NCBI GenBank assembly: GCA_947483555.1
Contig: CANKMW010000093.1
Span: forward strand, 1 to 36,201
Origin: Myxococcales bacterium
GTDB taxonomy: Bacteria; Myxococcota_A; Polyangia; Haliangiales; Haliangiaceae
Direction of reading: 5' to 3'
DNA length: 36,201 nt
The notes below the pieces were generated by a model. It had not been told where the DNA came from, did not search any database, and saw nothing but the letters and a program-made list of their open reading frames with translations. Below are positions 10,173-19,014 of this stretch, piece after piece. A program made the position numbers and the translations under genes. Each line of letters starts with the position of its first letter. Positions within the stretch are counted from its first letter, which is position 1.

Positions 10173-10273
10173 CTCGCCGTCCCCGACGCCAGCTGACCGG
10201 ACCGTGACGGCGCCGGGCGCGACGTGACGGCGACGTGACCGCGTTCGCGCGCGCAGCCTGACAAGCTCGGATC

Positions 10274-11293
10274 ATGGAGCTCCGTCCCACGTCGGCGTAC
10301 GTCCACGAGCTCCGGCCGCTGCTCGGACCCGAGACCTTCGCGCCGGCGCACTCGCGGCTGCTGTGGCTGCCGCTGCACCTGGCGCTGATCGCGCTCGGCA
10401 CGGTCGCGGTCGCCGCCGGCTGGTTGCCGTGGCCGCTGGTCCCGGTGGTGTCGCTGGCGATCGGCGTCAGCTTCGGCGGCATCACCTTCCTCGGTCACGA
10501 GGCCCTGCACGGCGGCGTCGTGCGCGCCCGCTGGGCCCGACGCGTCGTGGGCTGGATCGGCTTCCTGCCGTTCGTGGTCTCGCCGCGCCTGTGGGTCCTG
10601 TGGCACAACCGCGAGCACCACGGTCACACCAACGAGCGCGGCGTCGACCCCGACATGTACCCGATGCTCCCCGACTACCACCGGAGTCGGGTCATCCGGG
10701 TCGTCACCGATCGCTTCGCCCTCGGCGCGCGGCGCTGGACCGGCGTGCTCAGCCTGCTGTTCGGGTTCAGCGGCCAGAGCTCGCAGATGCTGATCCACGC
10801 CCGCCACCGCCTCGCGATGTCGGTGCCCGACCACCGGGTCGCGGTCGCCGAGACCCTGCTCGGGGTGGCGGTGTGGATCGCGGTCGCGATCCTGGTCGGG
10901 CCGCTCGCCTTCCTGTTCGTGTTCGTGCTGCCGGTGATGGTCGCCAACTGGATCGTGATGGCCTACATCCTCACCAACCACGGGCTGTCGCCGATGACGG
11001 CCGAGAACGACCCGCTGATCAACTCGCTCAGCGTCACGGTGCCGCGACTCGCCGAATGGATCAGCCTGGGCTTCGGCCACCACGTCGAGCACCACCTGTT
11101 CCCGGCCATGAGCACCCGGCACGCGCCGCGGGTCCGCGCCCTCATCCTCGAGCGCTGGCCCGAGCGCTATCAGTCGATGCCGCTGGGCCAGGCGCTGCTG
11201 GCGCTGCACCGCACCGCCCGCATCTACCAGGACGACGTCACCCTGATCGATCCGCGCAGCGGCGCGGTGTGGCCGGCGCTGCGCCCGCGCTGA
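10274..11293 (+). CDS. membrane fatty acid desaturase
   Basis: The 339-aa integral membrane protein has all three histidine boxes of di-iron desaturases: H75-E-A-L-H79, H111-N-R-E-H115-H116, and H270-V-E-H273-H274. Hydrophobic segments lie at about 32-70, 92-108, 192-235 and 255-268. The family introduces double bonds into acyl chains or carotenoid-like substrates using O2 and reduced ferredoxin or cytochrome; the substrate cannot be told. The C-terminal tail (TLIDPRSGAVWPALRPR) is soluble. The 101 bases upstream hold repeated GACGTGACGG/GACGTGACCG words, which might be regulatory but have no clear promoter. It converges on the metallopeptidase-like lipoprotein. Confidence 0.88.
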   Translation: MELRPTSAYVHELRPLLGPETFAPAHSRLLWLPLHLALIALGTVAVAAGWLPWPLVPVVSLAIGVSFGGITFLGHEALHGGVVRARWARRVVGWIGFLPFVVSPRLWVLWHNREHHGHTNERGVDPDMYPMLPDYHRSRVIRVVTDRFALGARRWTGVLSLLFGFSGQSSQMLIHARHRLAMSVPDHRVAVAETLLGVAVWIAVAILVGPLAFLFVFVLPVMVANWIVMAYILTNHGLSPMTAENDPLINSLSVTVPRLAEWISLGFGHHVEHHLFPAMSTRHAPRVRALILERWPERYQSMPLGQALLALHRTARIYQDDVTLIDPRSGAVWPALRPR

Positions 11294-11299
11294 TCCTCA

Positions 11300-11319
11300 C
11301 CGCCGCCGATCAGCGGCGG
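11300..11319. terminator. hairpin shared by two convergent gene ends
   Basis: CCGCCGC (11300-11306) pairs with GCGGCGG (11313-11319) around the loop CGATCA. It lies between and over the stops of the desaturase and the lipoprotein gene, so it could end transcripts from both sides. There is no T tract, so support is structural only. Confidence 0.35.
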
Positions 11320-12812
11320 CGCGCCAGCCGGCGCGTCCCGGCGATCCGTCGGGTGGCCAGGCCGGCGTCGCGCAGCAGGCGCTGCACCAGCCCGGCCGGG
11401 TCGGGCCCCAGGCCGTCGTCGAGGATGCGGCGCAGATCGCGACCGAGCGCCGGATCACCGCCGCGCTCGTCGACCACGGCCAGCAGATCGGCGGTGGCGT
11501 ACGAGCCGCGCGCGCGGGCGCCGGCGATGATCGCCGCCCACGCGCCGAGCACACCGCCGGTCGCCGCCAGCTGGCGATCGATCACGAAGTGGACCAGCTC
11601 GCCACACGCGTAATAGCTGGCGTCGGCGGCCTCGCTGTAGAGCGGTCCGTCGAGCGTGGCGATGCAGTCGTTGGCGGCCGCGACGACGCGGGCTTCGTGG
11701 GCCCGCGCGCCGAGCAGCCCGGCATCGCGGAGCGCCAGCCCGGCGACGTAGACCGCCGCGCCCTCGCTCAGCCACTCGTCGCGCTTGTCGCCGCTGCGGC
11801 GGGCGAGCTGGGAGTTCCAGAGGTGGAACGACTCGTGGGCGAGCACCTCGAACCAGCGCGCCCGCCGCGACGCGCTGGGGTGATCCCAGGCCCGCCCCAC
11901 CGCCTCGAGCTGGATGAGCCCCGGCAAGGTCTTGCCGCGCAGGGCGTCGCCACGCGCCGCGGGCTCGGCCCGCGAGGCCAGCAGCAGCGGCTCGACCTCG
12001 AGCGCGACGCCGGTGTGCGCGGCGTGGAAGGCAAACAGCGCGGGCAGCCGGCGCGCGGTCTCGCTGACCAGCCACGCCGGCAGGCCGGGATCGACGACGA
12101 TCGTGAGCCGGTCGCCCTCGATGGCCTCGATGGGGCCGGCGTAGAGGTAGGTGCCGCGCACGTCGCCGGCGGGCTCGTCCCAGGTCAGCTCGCCGCGCCC
12201 CGCCGCGTCCGGGATGCGCAGGCCGCGCGCCGGCGCGGTGTGGAAGCGCCAGCGCCGCGACCGGTCGCGATCGCGGCGCTCACACCGTCCGCCGTCCTCG
12301 CCGGCGTCGCATGCCAGCGCGGCGGCACCGACCTGGGCCGTGAACAGCAGCCGGCTACCGTCGGTGAACCGGACGTTGAGCGCCGGCGCTCGCCCGGCGC
12401 TGCGGTCGTCGGTCGCGAAGCGGACCGCGAAGTCGTGGCGGGGCCGGCCGTCGATCGCGCGCAGCGCCTCGTGGTCGCCGGCCATGCCCCACGCCAGGCC
12501 GTCGCCCGGCCGCCAGGTCTCATGGCGGTTCGACGGCAGGCGACGATCGAAGACGATGCCGATGGTCGGCGCGGCGACGTGCCAGGTGACGAGCCAGGCG
12601 TCGTCGGCGGGAAGCTCGGTGACCTCGATGAGGACCGAAACCGGCGCCGGAGCCGGAACCGGCGCCGGCGCCGAAACCGAAACCGGAGCCGAAACCGGAG
12701 CCGAAACCGAAACCGAAACCGAAACCGGAGCCGAAACCGAAACCGGCGCCGCCCGCTCACCGCCGGCGCACCCGAGCGCGAGCGCGGCGACCAGGCCGAT
12801 CCGCGGCGTCAT
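11310..12812 (-). CDS. gluzincin-type metallopeptidase-like lipoprotein
   Basis: The 500-aa protein starts with a signal peptide and lipobox L-A-L-G-C15. A Ser/Val/Ala/Pro low-complexity linker follows at about 22-60 and probably spans the periplasm or cell surface. The catalytic region has H326-E-S-F-H330 in EVLAHESFHLWNSQ and E350 in DEWLSEGAAVYVAG, 20 residues after H330. This is the zinc-binding pattern of M1/M61-like gluzincin peptidases. The first 250 residues resemble the beta-rich N-terminal domain of such peptidases. ATG 12812 is chosen because it opens the signal peptide; the frame extends 27 codons further without one. Peptidase activity is inferred from the motif. Confidence 0.75.
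   Translation of the reverse strand: MTPRIGLVAALALGCAGGERAAPVSVSAPVSVSVSVSAPVSAPVSVSAPAPVPAPAPVSVLIEVTELPADDAWLVTWHVAAPTIGIVFDRRLPSNRHETWRPGDGLAWGMAGDHEALRAIDGRPRHDFAVRFATDDRSAGRAPALNVRFTDGSRLLFTAQVGAAALACDAGEDGGRCERRDRDRSRRWRFHTAPARGLRIPDAAGRGELTWDEPAGDVRGTYLYAGPIEAIEGDRLTIVVDPGLPAWLVSETARRLPALFAFHAAHTGVALEVEPLLLASRAEPAARGDALRGKTLPGLIQLEAVGRAWDHPSASRRARWFEVLAHESFHLWNSQLARRSGDKRDEWLSEGAAVYVAGLALRDAGLLGARAHEARVVAAANDCIATLDGPLYSEAADASYYACGELVHFVIDRQLAATGGVLGAWAAIIAGARARGSYATADLLAVVDERGGDPALGRDLRRILDDGLGPDPAGLVQRLLRDAGLATRRIAGTRRLARRR
12634..12750 (-). repeat. degenerate hexanucleotide repeat encoding a Ser-Val/Ala-Pro linker
   Basis: About 19 six-base units of the form CCGAAA, CCGGAG, CCGGCG or CCGGAA (plus-strand reading) run without break. 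On the coding strand they encode alternating Val-Ser and Ala-Pro pairs just after the lipobox of the metallopeptidase-like protein. The frame is kept whatever the unit number. Confidence 0.9.
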
Positions 12813-12994
12813 GCGTCGACGATGGCGCGCCGGCGGCCAGCACGCAACCGCGGCCGCCTCCACGCTGGCAGGCGCGATCGGCTGCCGGGACACGCCGCGC
12901 CGGATGCGTCAGCGATCACACCACCACTACCGGCCGAGACGGGGATCGTCGTGAGGGGTCGACCGCCGGCCGGCGTCGGGCCTACGATGACGAG

Positions 12995-14098
12995 ATGCGT
13001 GCCACGCTGATCGTCATCGCGTTCGGCCTCGGCCTCGGCCTCGGCCTCGGTGTCGCGGGGTGCGGGTTTCAGCCCGGCGCGGGCGCCACCGACGCCGCCG
13101 ACCCCACGGACGCCGGGATCGAGCTCGACGCCTGCATCCCGACCGCCGAGACCTGCGAGGGCACCGACCAGGATTGCGATGGGCTGATCGACGAGGGCTT
13201 CACCGTGGGCGCGCCGTGCGACGGCCCCGACACCGATACCTGCGCCGACGACATGACCATCTGCAACGCCAGCGGCACCGAGGTGTGCGGTGACACCAGC
13301 GGCGATGACGACGTCGAGCTGTGCAACGGCGTCGACGATGACTGCGACGGCGCGATCGACAACGGCCTCGGTATCGGCGACCAGTGCGACGGTCCCGACG
13401 GCGACGTCTGCCGCGAGGGCACCCTGGCGTGCGACTCCAGCACCATGGCGGCGGTCTGCAGCGACGTCACCGGCACCACCGTCGAGGTGTGCAACGGCGC
13501 CAACGACGACTGCGACACCCTGACCGACGAGGGCTTCGATCTCACCACCGACGAGGCCAACTGCGGCGAGTGCGACAACACGTGCACCAACAGCCTCGGC
13601 ACGACCCTGTGCCTGGTCAGCGCCTGTGTCCCGACCTGCAGCGTCGGCGCCGCCCAGTGCGACGGCGAGCCCGACAACGGCTGCGAGCTGCAGGACACCG
13701 ACCCGACCTGCAATCCGATCGGCACCAGCCTGGTCACCGTCGACGGCGACGCCGCCGACACCGAGACCCTCACCGGCAACACCGAGCGCTTCATGCGGGT
13801 CCGGATCCGCGAGAGCGACTCGGGGAACGACATCGCCCTCACGGCCCGGATCGCGCTCATCAGCGGCGCCGGCACCAACTACGACCTGTACGTGTACTGC
13901 CCGGGCTGCCAGACGCCGCCGCTCTCCGACAGCGACGACATCGTCGAGGTCGGGCGCGCCGACGGCAACGGCGACCGCGGCTACGACGTCTTCATCGAGG
14001 TCCGCTACAACCCGAGCCCACCGTCGACGACCTGCGCCACCTGGACGGTGACGATCACCGGCGGGGTCGCCACCAACACCCGCTGCGGCGGGCCCTGA
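12995..14098 (+). CDS. MopE-type Cys/Asp-rich lipoprotein
   Basis: This 367-aa surface-type lipoprotein has a signal peptide with a Gly-Leu repeat and lipobox V-A-G-C. Three copies of the MopE metal-binding-like motif follow: CEGTDQDCDGLIDEGF, CNGVDDDCDGAIDNGL and CNGANDDCDTLTDEGF, separated by further Cys-rich turns. The C-terminal ~130 residues (from about TSLVTVDGDAADTETL) form a beta-rich domain with TNYDLYVYCPG and YDVFIEVRYN, resembling bacterial pre-peptidase-like jelly rolls. Such proteins are abundant in Myxococcota; the motif is thought to bind metal ions but the function is not established. Its start is 182 bases from the divergent metallopeptidase-like gene. Confidence 0.8.
   Translation: MRATLIVIAFGLGLGLGLGVAGCGFQPGAGATDAADPTDAGIELDACIPTAETCEGTDQDCDGLIDEGFTVGAPCDGPDTDTCADDMTICNASGTEVCGDTSGDDDVELCNGVDDDCDGAIDNGLGIGDQCDGPDGDVCREGTLACDSSTMAAVCSDVTGTTVEVCNGANDDCDTLTDEGFDLTTDEANCGECDNTCTNSLGTTLCLVSACVPTCSVGAAQCDGEPDNGCELQDTDPTCNPIGTSLVTVDGDAADTETLTGNTERFMRVRIRESDSGNDIALTARIALISGAGTNYDLYVYCPGCQTPPLSDSDDIVEVGRADGNGDRGYDVFIEVRYNPSPPSTTCATWTVTITGGVATNTRCGGP
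13025..13048 (+). repeat. (GGCCTC)4 repeat in a signal peptide
   Basis: Four perfect GGCCTC units encode the Gly-Leu-Gly-Leu core of the MopE-type lipoprotein's signal peptide. Confidence 0.92.
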
Positions 14099-14116
14099 AG
14101 GCGGGCCCGGCCGCGA

Positions 14117-14605
14117 CTACGCGCCGCCGCCGCACGGATCGTCGGGCGGCGGTGGCGGCGATCCGGCGCCCTCCGGCTTCTGCGACCCGCCGAAGTCGTC
14201 ACCCAGGGCGTCCTTCATCGCCGCCTCGACCGCCTCGGTCTGCGCCGGGGTCAGCTTGGCGGCGCAGGCTTCCAGCCCCGCGGCGTCGGCCATGGTCATG
14301 CAGTCGACGGCCTCGGCCGACCACGCGTCAGCCTGACACCGCTCGCTGGTGACCTTCTCCATCAGCGGTCCGATCTGAGCGGCCATCTTTTCGGTTTCGG
14401 CGCCCTGACCGGCGGCCGTGACCTTGAGCTGGGCCGCCACGTTGGCCGCCATCACGACGCAGGCCGACTCGGTCGCTGGCTGCGTCGCGGACGCCGCGGA
14501 CGTGGCGGGCAGTCCCCCGCCCACGTCGGAGTTTTTCTGCGAACCGCCGCAGCCCACCGCCCCCAGCGCGACCGCCAGCCCCAGGCCGGCAACGATCTTG
14601 ATCAT
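14117..14605 (-). CDS. small lipoprotein of unknown function
   Basis: The 162-aa protein has a clean signal peptide (MIKIVAGLGLAVALGAVGC, lipobox A-V-G-C). Mature residues are Ala/Gln/Thr-rich with four cysteines in the mid-region (SACVVM, SERCQ, VDCMTM, LEACAAK), likely two disulfides. The C-terminal tail is Pro/Gly-rich (PPPPPDDPCGGG). No known domain was recognised. It converges on the MopE-type gene. The intervening sequence holds a direct repeat of GGCGGGCCC but no clear terminator. Confidence 0.7.
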   Translation of the reverse strand: MIKIVAGLGLAVALGAVGCGGSQKNSDVGGGLPATSAASATQPATESACVVMAANVAAQLKVTAAGQGAETEKMAAQIGPLMEKVTSERCQADAWSAEAVDCMTMADAAGLEACAAKLTPAQTEAVEAAMKDALGDDFGGSQKPEGAGSPPPPPDDPCGGGA

Positions 14606-14689
14606 GGCGAGATCCTCGCACGCCGGCCGCGGCCCGGGGCCGCCGCGCGGACAAGTCGATCGATGATCGCGGTCGAGGCGCCGGGGCCG

Positions 14690-15388
14690 CTACCGCAGCG
14701 GCTTCGCCGGCTTGCCTTCGAGCAGGACCTCGCGCGCGCCGAGCCGCACCAGCCGGAGGCCGTGCAGGGTCGCGTGCACGACGGTCGCGTCGTCGACCTC
14801 GCCGACCTCGCCGAGCTCCATGAGGTACTGCGTGATCAGCGGATCGCTGTCCTCGGTGGCCACCAGCGCCGCGGCGCCCGCCGCGTCGACCGCCGCCGAG
14901 ACCAGCAGGTCCGAGACCAGCAACCTGACGCTACCCCCGACCGGCCCGGGCAGCGAGCCCACCATCACCGGCGGATCGGCGACGAACGAGACCGGCGGAT
15001 CGAGATCCATCCCCTCGAGGCCGTGGGCGCGAAACGTGAGTCGGCCACGGCCGGCGTCGTAGGGATCCCACCCGCCGTGCTTGAACGACACCACGAACCG
15101 GCCCAGACGGGCGCGGGTCGCGGCGACCGCCTGGGCACCATCCTCGATCGCGTCCTCGAGCTCCATGCGTTTCACCACCGTCAGCTCCCAGTCGAAGGTC
15201 GCCGGCACGATCGCGTCGCTCACCAGCTGGATCGCCGCGACGCGAAACGCCGCTGGCAACGGCGGCGGCGCATCGGCGGCGGTCGGCGGAGTGCTGCCGC
15301 GCGGCTTGGTCGATTCCTTGGGACAGCCGGCGACGGCGAACGCGAGCGCGATGATCGGGAGGCGGCGTGACAGGCCCATGGTCACCAT
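14690..15388 (-). CDS. lipoprotein of unknown function
   Basis: About 232 residues with a signal peptide ending IIALAFAVAGC (lipobox V-A-G-C) and then a Lys/Thr/Pro linker. The body alternates beta-like stretches (RVAAIQLVSDAIVPATFDWE, GGSVRLLVSDLLVSAAVD) and an acidic segment, and no domain was recognised. Two in-frame ATGs are close together (15388 and 15379). The upstream one is given, but neither has a strong ribosome binding site. The 225-base gap to the next gene (15389-15613) shows no gene. Confidence 0.65.
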   Translation of the reverse strand: MVTMGLSRRLPIIALAFAVAGCPKESTKPRGSTPPTAADAPPPLPAAFRVAAIQLVSDAIVPATFDWELTVVKRMELEDAIEDGAQAVAATRARLGRFVVSFKHGGWDPYDAGRGRLTFRAHGLEGMDLDPPVSFVADPPVMVGSLPGPVGGSVRLLVSDLLVSAAVDAAGAAALVATEDSDPLITQYLMELGEVGEVDDATVVHATLHGLRLVRLGAREVLLEGKPAKPLR

Positions 15389-15613
15389 CGTACGTCGAGT
15401 GCCCGGGTGGGACTCCGGGGTGGGGACTCGACGTGGCGACCCTTGCCCCTCCTCGGTGGTCCGTGGCGTCCCTCCGCCGCCGGACGGGCCGGTTTTCGCG
15501 CACGGCTTGCAGCGCAAGGCCGCCGACGCACCGATTGCGCCCTCGCGCCGCGCGGCGTCCGCGGCACGTCGAATGCAATCCGACGATCCGCACCACCAAC
15601 GCGGAGGGTCCCG

Positions 15614-15883
15614 ATGACGTACCGGTTGATCACCTGCCCCGAGACCGCGCACCTCGAACTGGTCGACTACGTCGACGACCCGCTCGGCATGCTGGTGACG
15701 GCGTGCTCCCAGTTCCGCCCCGCCTGCGCCGTGGATTGCCCGCGCACGTGCGCGGCGCGGCTCGATCGCGGCGTTCGAGAGCCGACCAGCTGGCATGAAC
15801 GCGGGGAGGAGACCGCGCCGCACGACCTCGGCGCCGACGACACCTTCGTCAGCGCGCTCGGCGCCGGCCCGGTCGTCGGCTGA
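15614..15883 (+). CDS. small Cys-rich protein of unknown function
   Basis: The 89-aa cytosolic protein has five cysteines in its first half, arranged C-x22-C-x6-C-x3-C-x3-C (ITCPETAHL, VTACSQFRPACAVDCPRTCAARL). This spacing suggests metal or Fe-S binding, or a redox role. ATG 15614 is preceded by GGAGGG at 15603-15608, a strong ribosome binding site. The tail is poorly conserved in character (Glu/Ala/Gly-rich). No family could be named. Confidence 0.6.
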   Translation: MTYRLITCPETAHLELVDYVDDPLGMLVTACSQFRPACAVDCPRTCAARLDRGVREPTSWHERGEETAPHDLGADDTFVSALGAGPVVG

Positions 15884-16051
15884 GACCAATCCCCGAGCCT
15901 GCGTCCGCCGGCCGGACCACTGTTCCTTCGGCACGTGCAAGTATGCGACCTCACACATCGATGTTGGATTGCCGTTGTCATCGAAATTGGGGTAGCCGAA
16001 CCGCCCTCTGACGTGCTGAAGTCCGCGCCACAACCGCGCCTAGAGGTACAC

Positions 16052-16852
16052 GTGAAGCCACTCTCGCTCCTCAACGCCGTGACCTTCGTTCTCCTCGCGG
16101 CGGTCGCCGCCTGCGGTCCGACGAGCACCGGCTCCGACGACGACGACGATGACGGCAGCGGCCCCGGAGTTGACGCCGGCTCATGTGTCGCGAGGACCGA
16201 GACCTGCGACAACCTCGCCGACGACGACTGCGATGGTCGCACCGACTGCGACGACAGCGACTGCGCGGCGGTGCCAGGTTGCAGCATGGCCGAGGGATGC
16301 GGCACGCTGCAAAGCCCCGAGGCGTCGCTGGCGCTGCCCGATGACGGCACGACCGCGTTCACGTCGGCCCTCAACTTCACCGGCTTCACGGCGGGTCAGA
16401 CGCTCCCCGACATCACCAAGCTGCTCGGCGTGTGCGTGACCATGGAGCACTCGTGGATCCGCGATCTCCAGATGGAGGTCAGCTGCCCGACCGGCCAGAA
16501 CGTCATCCTCAACATGTTCCTGGGCCAGACCGGCGGCCAGGTCTTCCTCGGCGTGCCCAACGACAACGACGGCGTCAACCCGATCCCGGGCACCGGCTAC
16601 GACTACTGCTGGTCGCCGACCGCCGCCAACCTTCCGATGCTCGACTACGCCAACTCCATGAACGTCGGCACGCTCCCGGCCGGCGACTACCGGTCGTCAT
16701 CGCCGATGGACGTCCTGGTCGGCTGCGTGCTGAACGGCAACTGGAACATCCGCGTCACCGACCGCTGGCCGAGCGACAACGGCTTCATCTTCAAGTGGTG
16801 GATCAAGTTCGATGCCAGCCTGGTCGAGGACTGCGCGAGCTGGCCGGGGTGA
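16052..16852 (+). CDS. lipoprotein with MopE-like motif and P-domain-like C terminus
   Basis: The GTG at 16052 is preceded by AGAGG and opens a signal peptide (KPLSLLNAVTFVLLAAVAAC, lipobox V-A-A-C21); upstream in-frame codons are not signal-like. The 266-aa product has an acidic Asp run, then TCDNLADDDCDGRTDCDDSDC, a MopE-type calcium- or metal-binding-like segment. The C-terminal 150 residues include MEHSWIRDLQMEVSCP and NGNWNIRVTDRWPSDNGFI, close to the proprotein-convertase P-domain (jelly roll) found in myxobacterial secreted proteins. Substrate and partner are unknown. The 168 bases upstream carry no intact gene. Confidence 0.75.
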   Translation: MKPLSLLNAVTFVLLAAVAACGPTSTGSDDDDDDGSGPGVDAGSCVARTETCDNLADDDCDGRTDCDDSDCAAVPGCSMAEGCGTLQSPEASLALPDDGTTAFTSALNFTGFTAGQTLPDITKLLGVCVTMEHSWIRDLQMEVSCPTGQNVILNMFLGQTGGQVFLGVPNDNDGVNPIPGTGYDYCWSPTAANLPMLDYANSMNVGTLPAGDYRSSSPMDVLVGCVLNGNWNIRVTDRWPSDNGFIFKWWIKFDASLVEDCASWPG

Positions 16853-16920
16853 GCGCCACGCGGCGGTGATGCCCGACCGAGGTGATCCGCCGCGAGGGTG
16901 AGCCACGAGCCACGAGGGTG

Positions 16921-17616
16921 ATGCGCCAACACGACCAGGAACGGCATCGCTCGCAGCGGATCGGATGGCTGCGCGCTGCGGTCCTGGGCGCCAACGACGG
17001 CATCGTGTCCACCGCCAGCCTGATCCTGGGCGTGGCCGCCGCCGGCGCGTCGTCGAACGCGATCACGAGCGCTGGCCTCGCCGGCCTGGTCGCCGGCGCC
17101 ATGTCGATGGCGGCCGGCGAGTACGTCTCGGTCCGTTCGCAGGCCGACACCGAGGAGGCCGACCTCGCCCGTGAGCGTCGCGAGCTGGCCACCGATGACG
17201 ACGCCGAGCACGCCGAGCTCGAGCGCATCTATGTCGGTCGGGGCCTCGAGGCCGGGCTGGCGCGCCAGGTCGCCGCGCAGCTCATGGCCCACGACGCGCT
17301 CGGCGCCCATGCCCGCGACGAGCTCGGCATCATCGATTCGCAGCGCGCCCGCCCGCTGGTCGCCGCCCTGGCGTCGGCGGCCGCGTTCACCGTCGGCGCG
17401 CTGCTGCCGCTGCTGGTCGCCATCTTCGTGCCCCGGTCCGCGCTGCCCGCAGCCGTGGTCGCGACCTCGCTGGTCTCGTTGGCCTCCCTCGGCGCCCTCG
17501 CCGCGAGCGCCGGCGGCGCCGCGCCGCTGCGGGGCGCCATGCGCGTCGTGCTATGGGGCGCGCTCGCGATGGCGCTGACCTACGCGGTCGGCGCCGCCTT
17601 TGGCACCCTGACCTGA
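16921..17616 (+). CDS. VIT/CCC1-family metal transporter
   Basis: The 231-aa membrane protein matches the VIT/CCC1 (DUF125) family, which exports or stores Fe2+ and Mn2+. Visible signatures are RAAVLGANDGIVSTASLILGV in the first transmembrane region, AGAMSMAAGEYVSVRSQADTE, and the Glu/Asp-rich cytosolic hinge (EEADLARERRELATDDDAEH, LERIYVGRGLEAGLA) that binds metal in plant VIT1. Three hydrophobic segments follow. ATG 16921 follows the weak, close GAGGG site; an upstream GTG at 16882 is possible but adds atypical sequence. Direct repeats of 'GCCACGAG' lie before the start. Confidence 0.87.
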   Translation: MRQHDQERHRSQRIGWLRAAVLGANDGIVSTASLILGVAAAGASSNAITSAGLAGLVAGAMSMAAGEYVSVRSQADTEEADLARERRELATDDDAEHAELERIYVGRGLEAGLARQVAAQLMAHDALGAHARDELGIIDSQRARPLVAALASAAAFTVGALLPLLVAIFVPRSALPAAVVATSLVSLASLGALAASAGGAAPLRGAMRVVLWGALAMALTYAVGAAFGTLT

Positions 17617-17668
17617 CGAGCGCGCCGCCAGCGGGGCTATGCTCACCGCCCAACCAAGGAGGGCTGTC

Positions 17669-18598
17669 ATGGGTGAGAAATACCGGCTGGTCACGCGCAG
17701 CGATTTTGACGGCCTCGTGTGTGCCGTACTCCTCAAGGAGCTCGACATGCTCGACGAGATCCTGTTCGTGCATCCCAAGGACATGCAGGACGGCAAGGTC
17801 GCGTGCACCAGCAAGGACATCACGACCAACGTGCCGTACGTGGCGGGCGTGCACCTGGCGTTCGATCACCACCTGTCCGAGACCCTGCGCGTGAAGGACC
17901 GGCCCGCCAATCACATCATCGATCCCAAGGCGATGAGCGCGGCGCGGGTGGTCTACGATCACTTCGGAGGCGCGCCGACGTTCCCGCGCATCAAGGAAGA
18001 GATGATGGCGGCGGTCGACAAGGCCGACGCGGCGCAGTTCTCGAAGCACGAGATCCTCGAACCGTCAGGCTGGGTCCTCCTCAACTACCTGATGGATCCG
18101 CGCACCGGCCTGGGCCGGTTTCGCGACTTCCGGCTCTCCAACTACCAGCTCATGATGGCGTTGATCGACGCCTGTCTCACCAACGACGTCGACCAGATCC
18201 TCGAGCTGCCCGACGTCAAGGAGCGGGTCGCGCTCTACCGCGAGCACGAGCCCAAGGCCAGGGAACAGATCACGCGCTGCTCGACCGTGCGTGGCAACGC
18301 GGTGGTCCTCGATCTGCGCGCCGAGGAGACCATCTGGCCGACCAACCGCTTCGCGATCTACGCCCTGCATCCGCAGTGCAACATCTCGATCCACGTCATG
18401 TGGGGCCTCAAGAAGCAGAACACCGTGCTCGCGATCGGCAAGTCGATCCTCGACCGCAGCTCGAAGACCAACGTCGGAGAGCTGGCGCTGTCCTACGGCG
18501 GCGGCGGCCACGAAGCGGCGGGGACCTGCCAGGTCGACAACGACCAGGCCGACGCCGTCCTCGACCAGCTGGTCGCCAGGCTCAACGCCGACGGATGA
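17669..18598 (+). CDS. DHH-family phosphoesterase
   Basis: The 309-aa protein has the DHH signature D66-H67-H68 (VHLAFDHHLSE) and an N-terminal metal motif D12-F-D14-G. The C-terminal DHHA1-type glycine loop reads LSYGGGGHEAAGTC. This set marks manganese-dependent phosphoesterases acting on polyphosphate, cyclic dinucleotides or short oligoribonucleotides; the exact substrate is unclear. The start is decided by AAGGAGGG at 17656-17663, five bases before ATG 17669. It is 52 bases from the VIT gene, and co-transcription is possible. Confidence 0.85.
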   Translation: MGEKYRLVTRSDFDGLVCAVLLKELDMLDEILFVHPKDMQDGKVACTSKDITTNVPYVAGVHLAFDHHLSETLRVKDRPANHIIDPKAMSAARVVYDHFGGAPTFPRIKEEMMAAVDKADAAQFSKHEILEPSGWVLLNYLMDPRTGLGRFRDFRLSNYQLMMALIDACLTNDVDQILELPDVKERVALYREHEPKAREQITRCSTVRGNAVVLDLRAEETIWPTNRFAIYALHPQCNISIHVMWGLKKQNTVLAIGKSILDRSSKTNVGELALSYGGGGHEAAGTCQVDNDQADAVLDQLVARLNADG

Positions 18599-18645
18599 AC
18601 CGCGGCCGACGGAGGAACCGCGACCGGCCGGCGTATCCTCCCGCC

Positions 18646-19002
18646 ATGCGCGGATCGAGGCTGGTGGCGGTGACCGTGATCGCGAGCCTGAGCGGCGCCG
18701 GCTGCGGCGGCGACGACAGCGCCGCGCTGCCGACCGTCGATTGCGCGCCGCCGGTGCCGACCTTCGCCGAGGTCACCGCGTTCCGCTCCAACTGCGCCAA
18801 CTGCCACTCGGTGCAGCTCGGCCGCGACGACCGCCAGGGCGCCCCGGTCGGGATGGACTACGACGTCTACGCCTCGGCGGTCGCGGTCGCCGAGGCCACC
18901 GCGCGCTCGGTGTTCGATCGCTCGATGCCACCCTCGGGCGGCATCACGGCCGCCGACACGCTGGTGCTGTACCGGTGGTCGCTGTGCGGCACCCCGCCGT
19001 GA
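18646..19002 (+). CDS. small cytochrome c-like lipoprotein
   Basis: The 118-aa product has a lipoprotein signal (SLSGAGC20) and one heme-c motif C50-A-N-C53-H54. A Met-Pro-Pro (M94 in FDRSMPPSGG) could be the axial ligand. It is therefore likely a membrane-anchored periplasmic electron carrier or a cytochrome-like domain protein. It is short for a full class I cytochrome but the helical ends are plausible. It follows the DHH gene by 47 bases and converges on the heparinase-like gene. Confidence 0.7.
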   Translation: MRGSRLVAVTVIASLSGAGCGGDDSAALPTVDCAPPVPTFAEVTAFRSNCANCHSVQLGRDDRQGAPVGMDYDVYASAVAVAEATARSVFDRSMPPSGGITAADTLVLYRWSLCGTPP

Positions 19003-19014
19003 TCGCGGCGGGCG

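Noticed and set aside
12634..12750. CRISPR-like or tandem-repeat array
   Set aside because: Units are 6 bases with no spacers and are in frame within a coding region.
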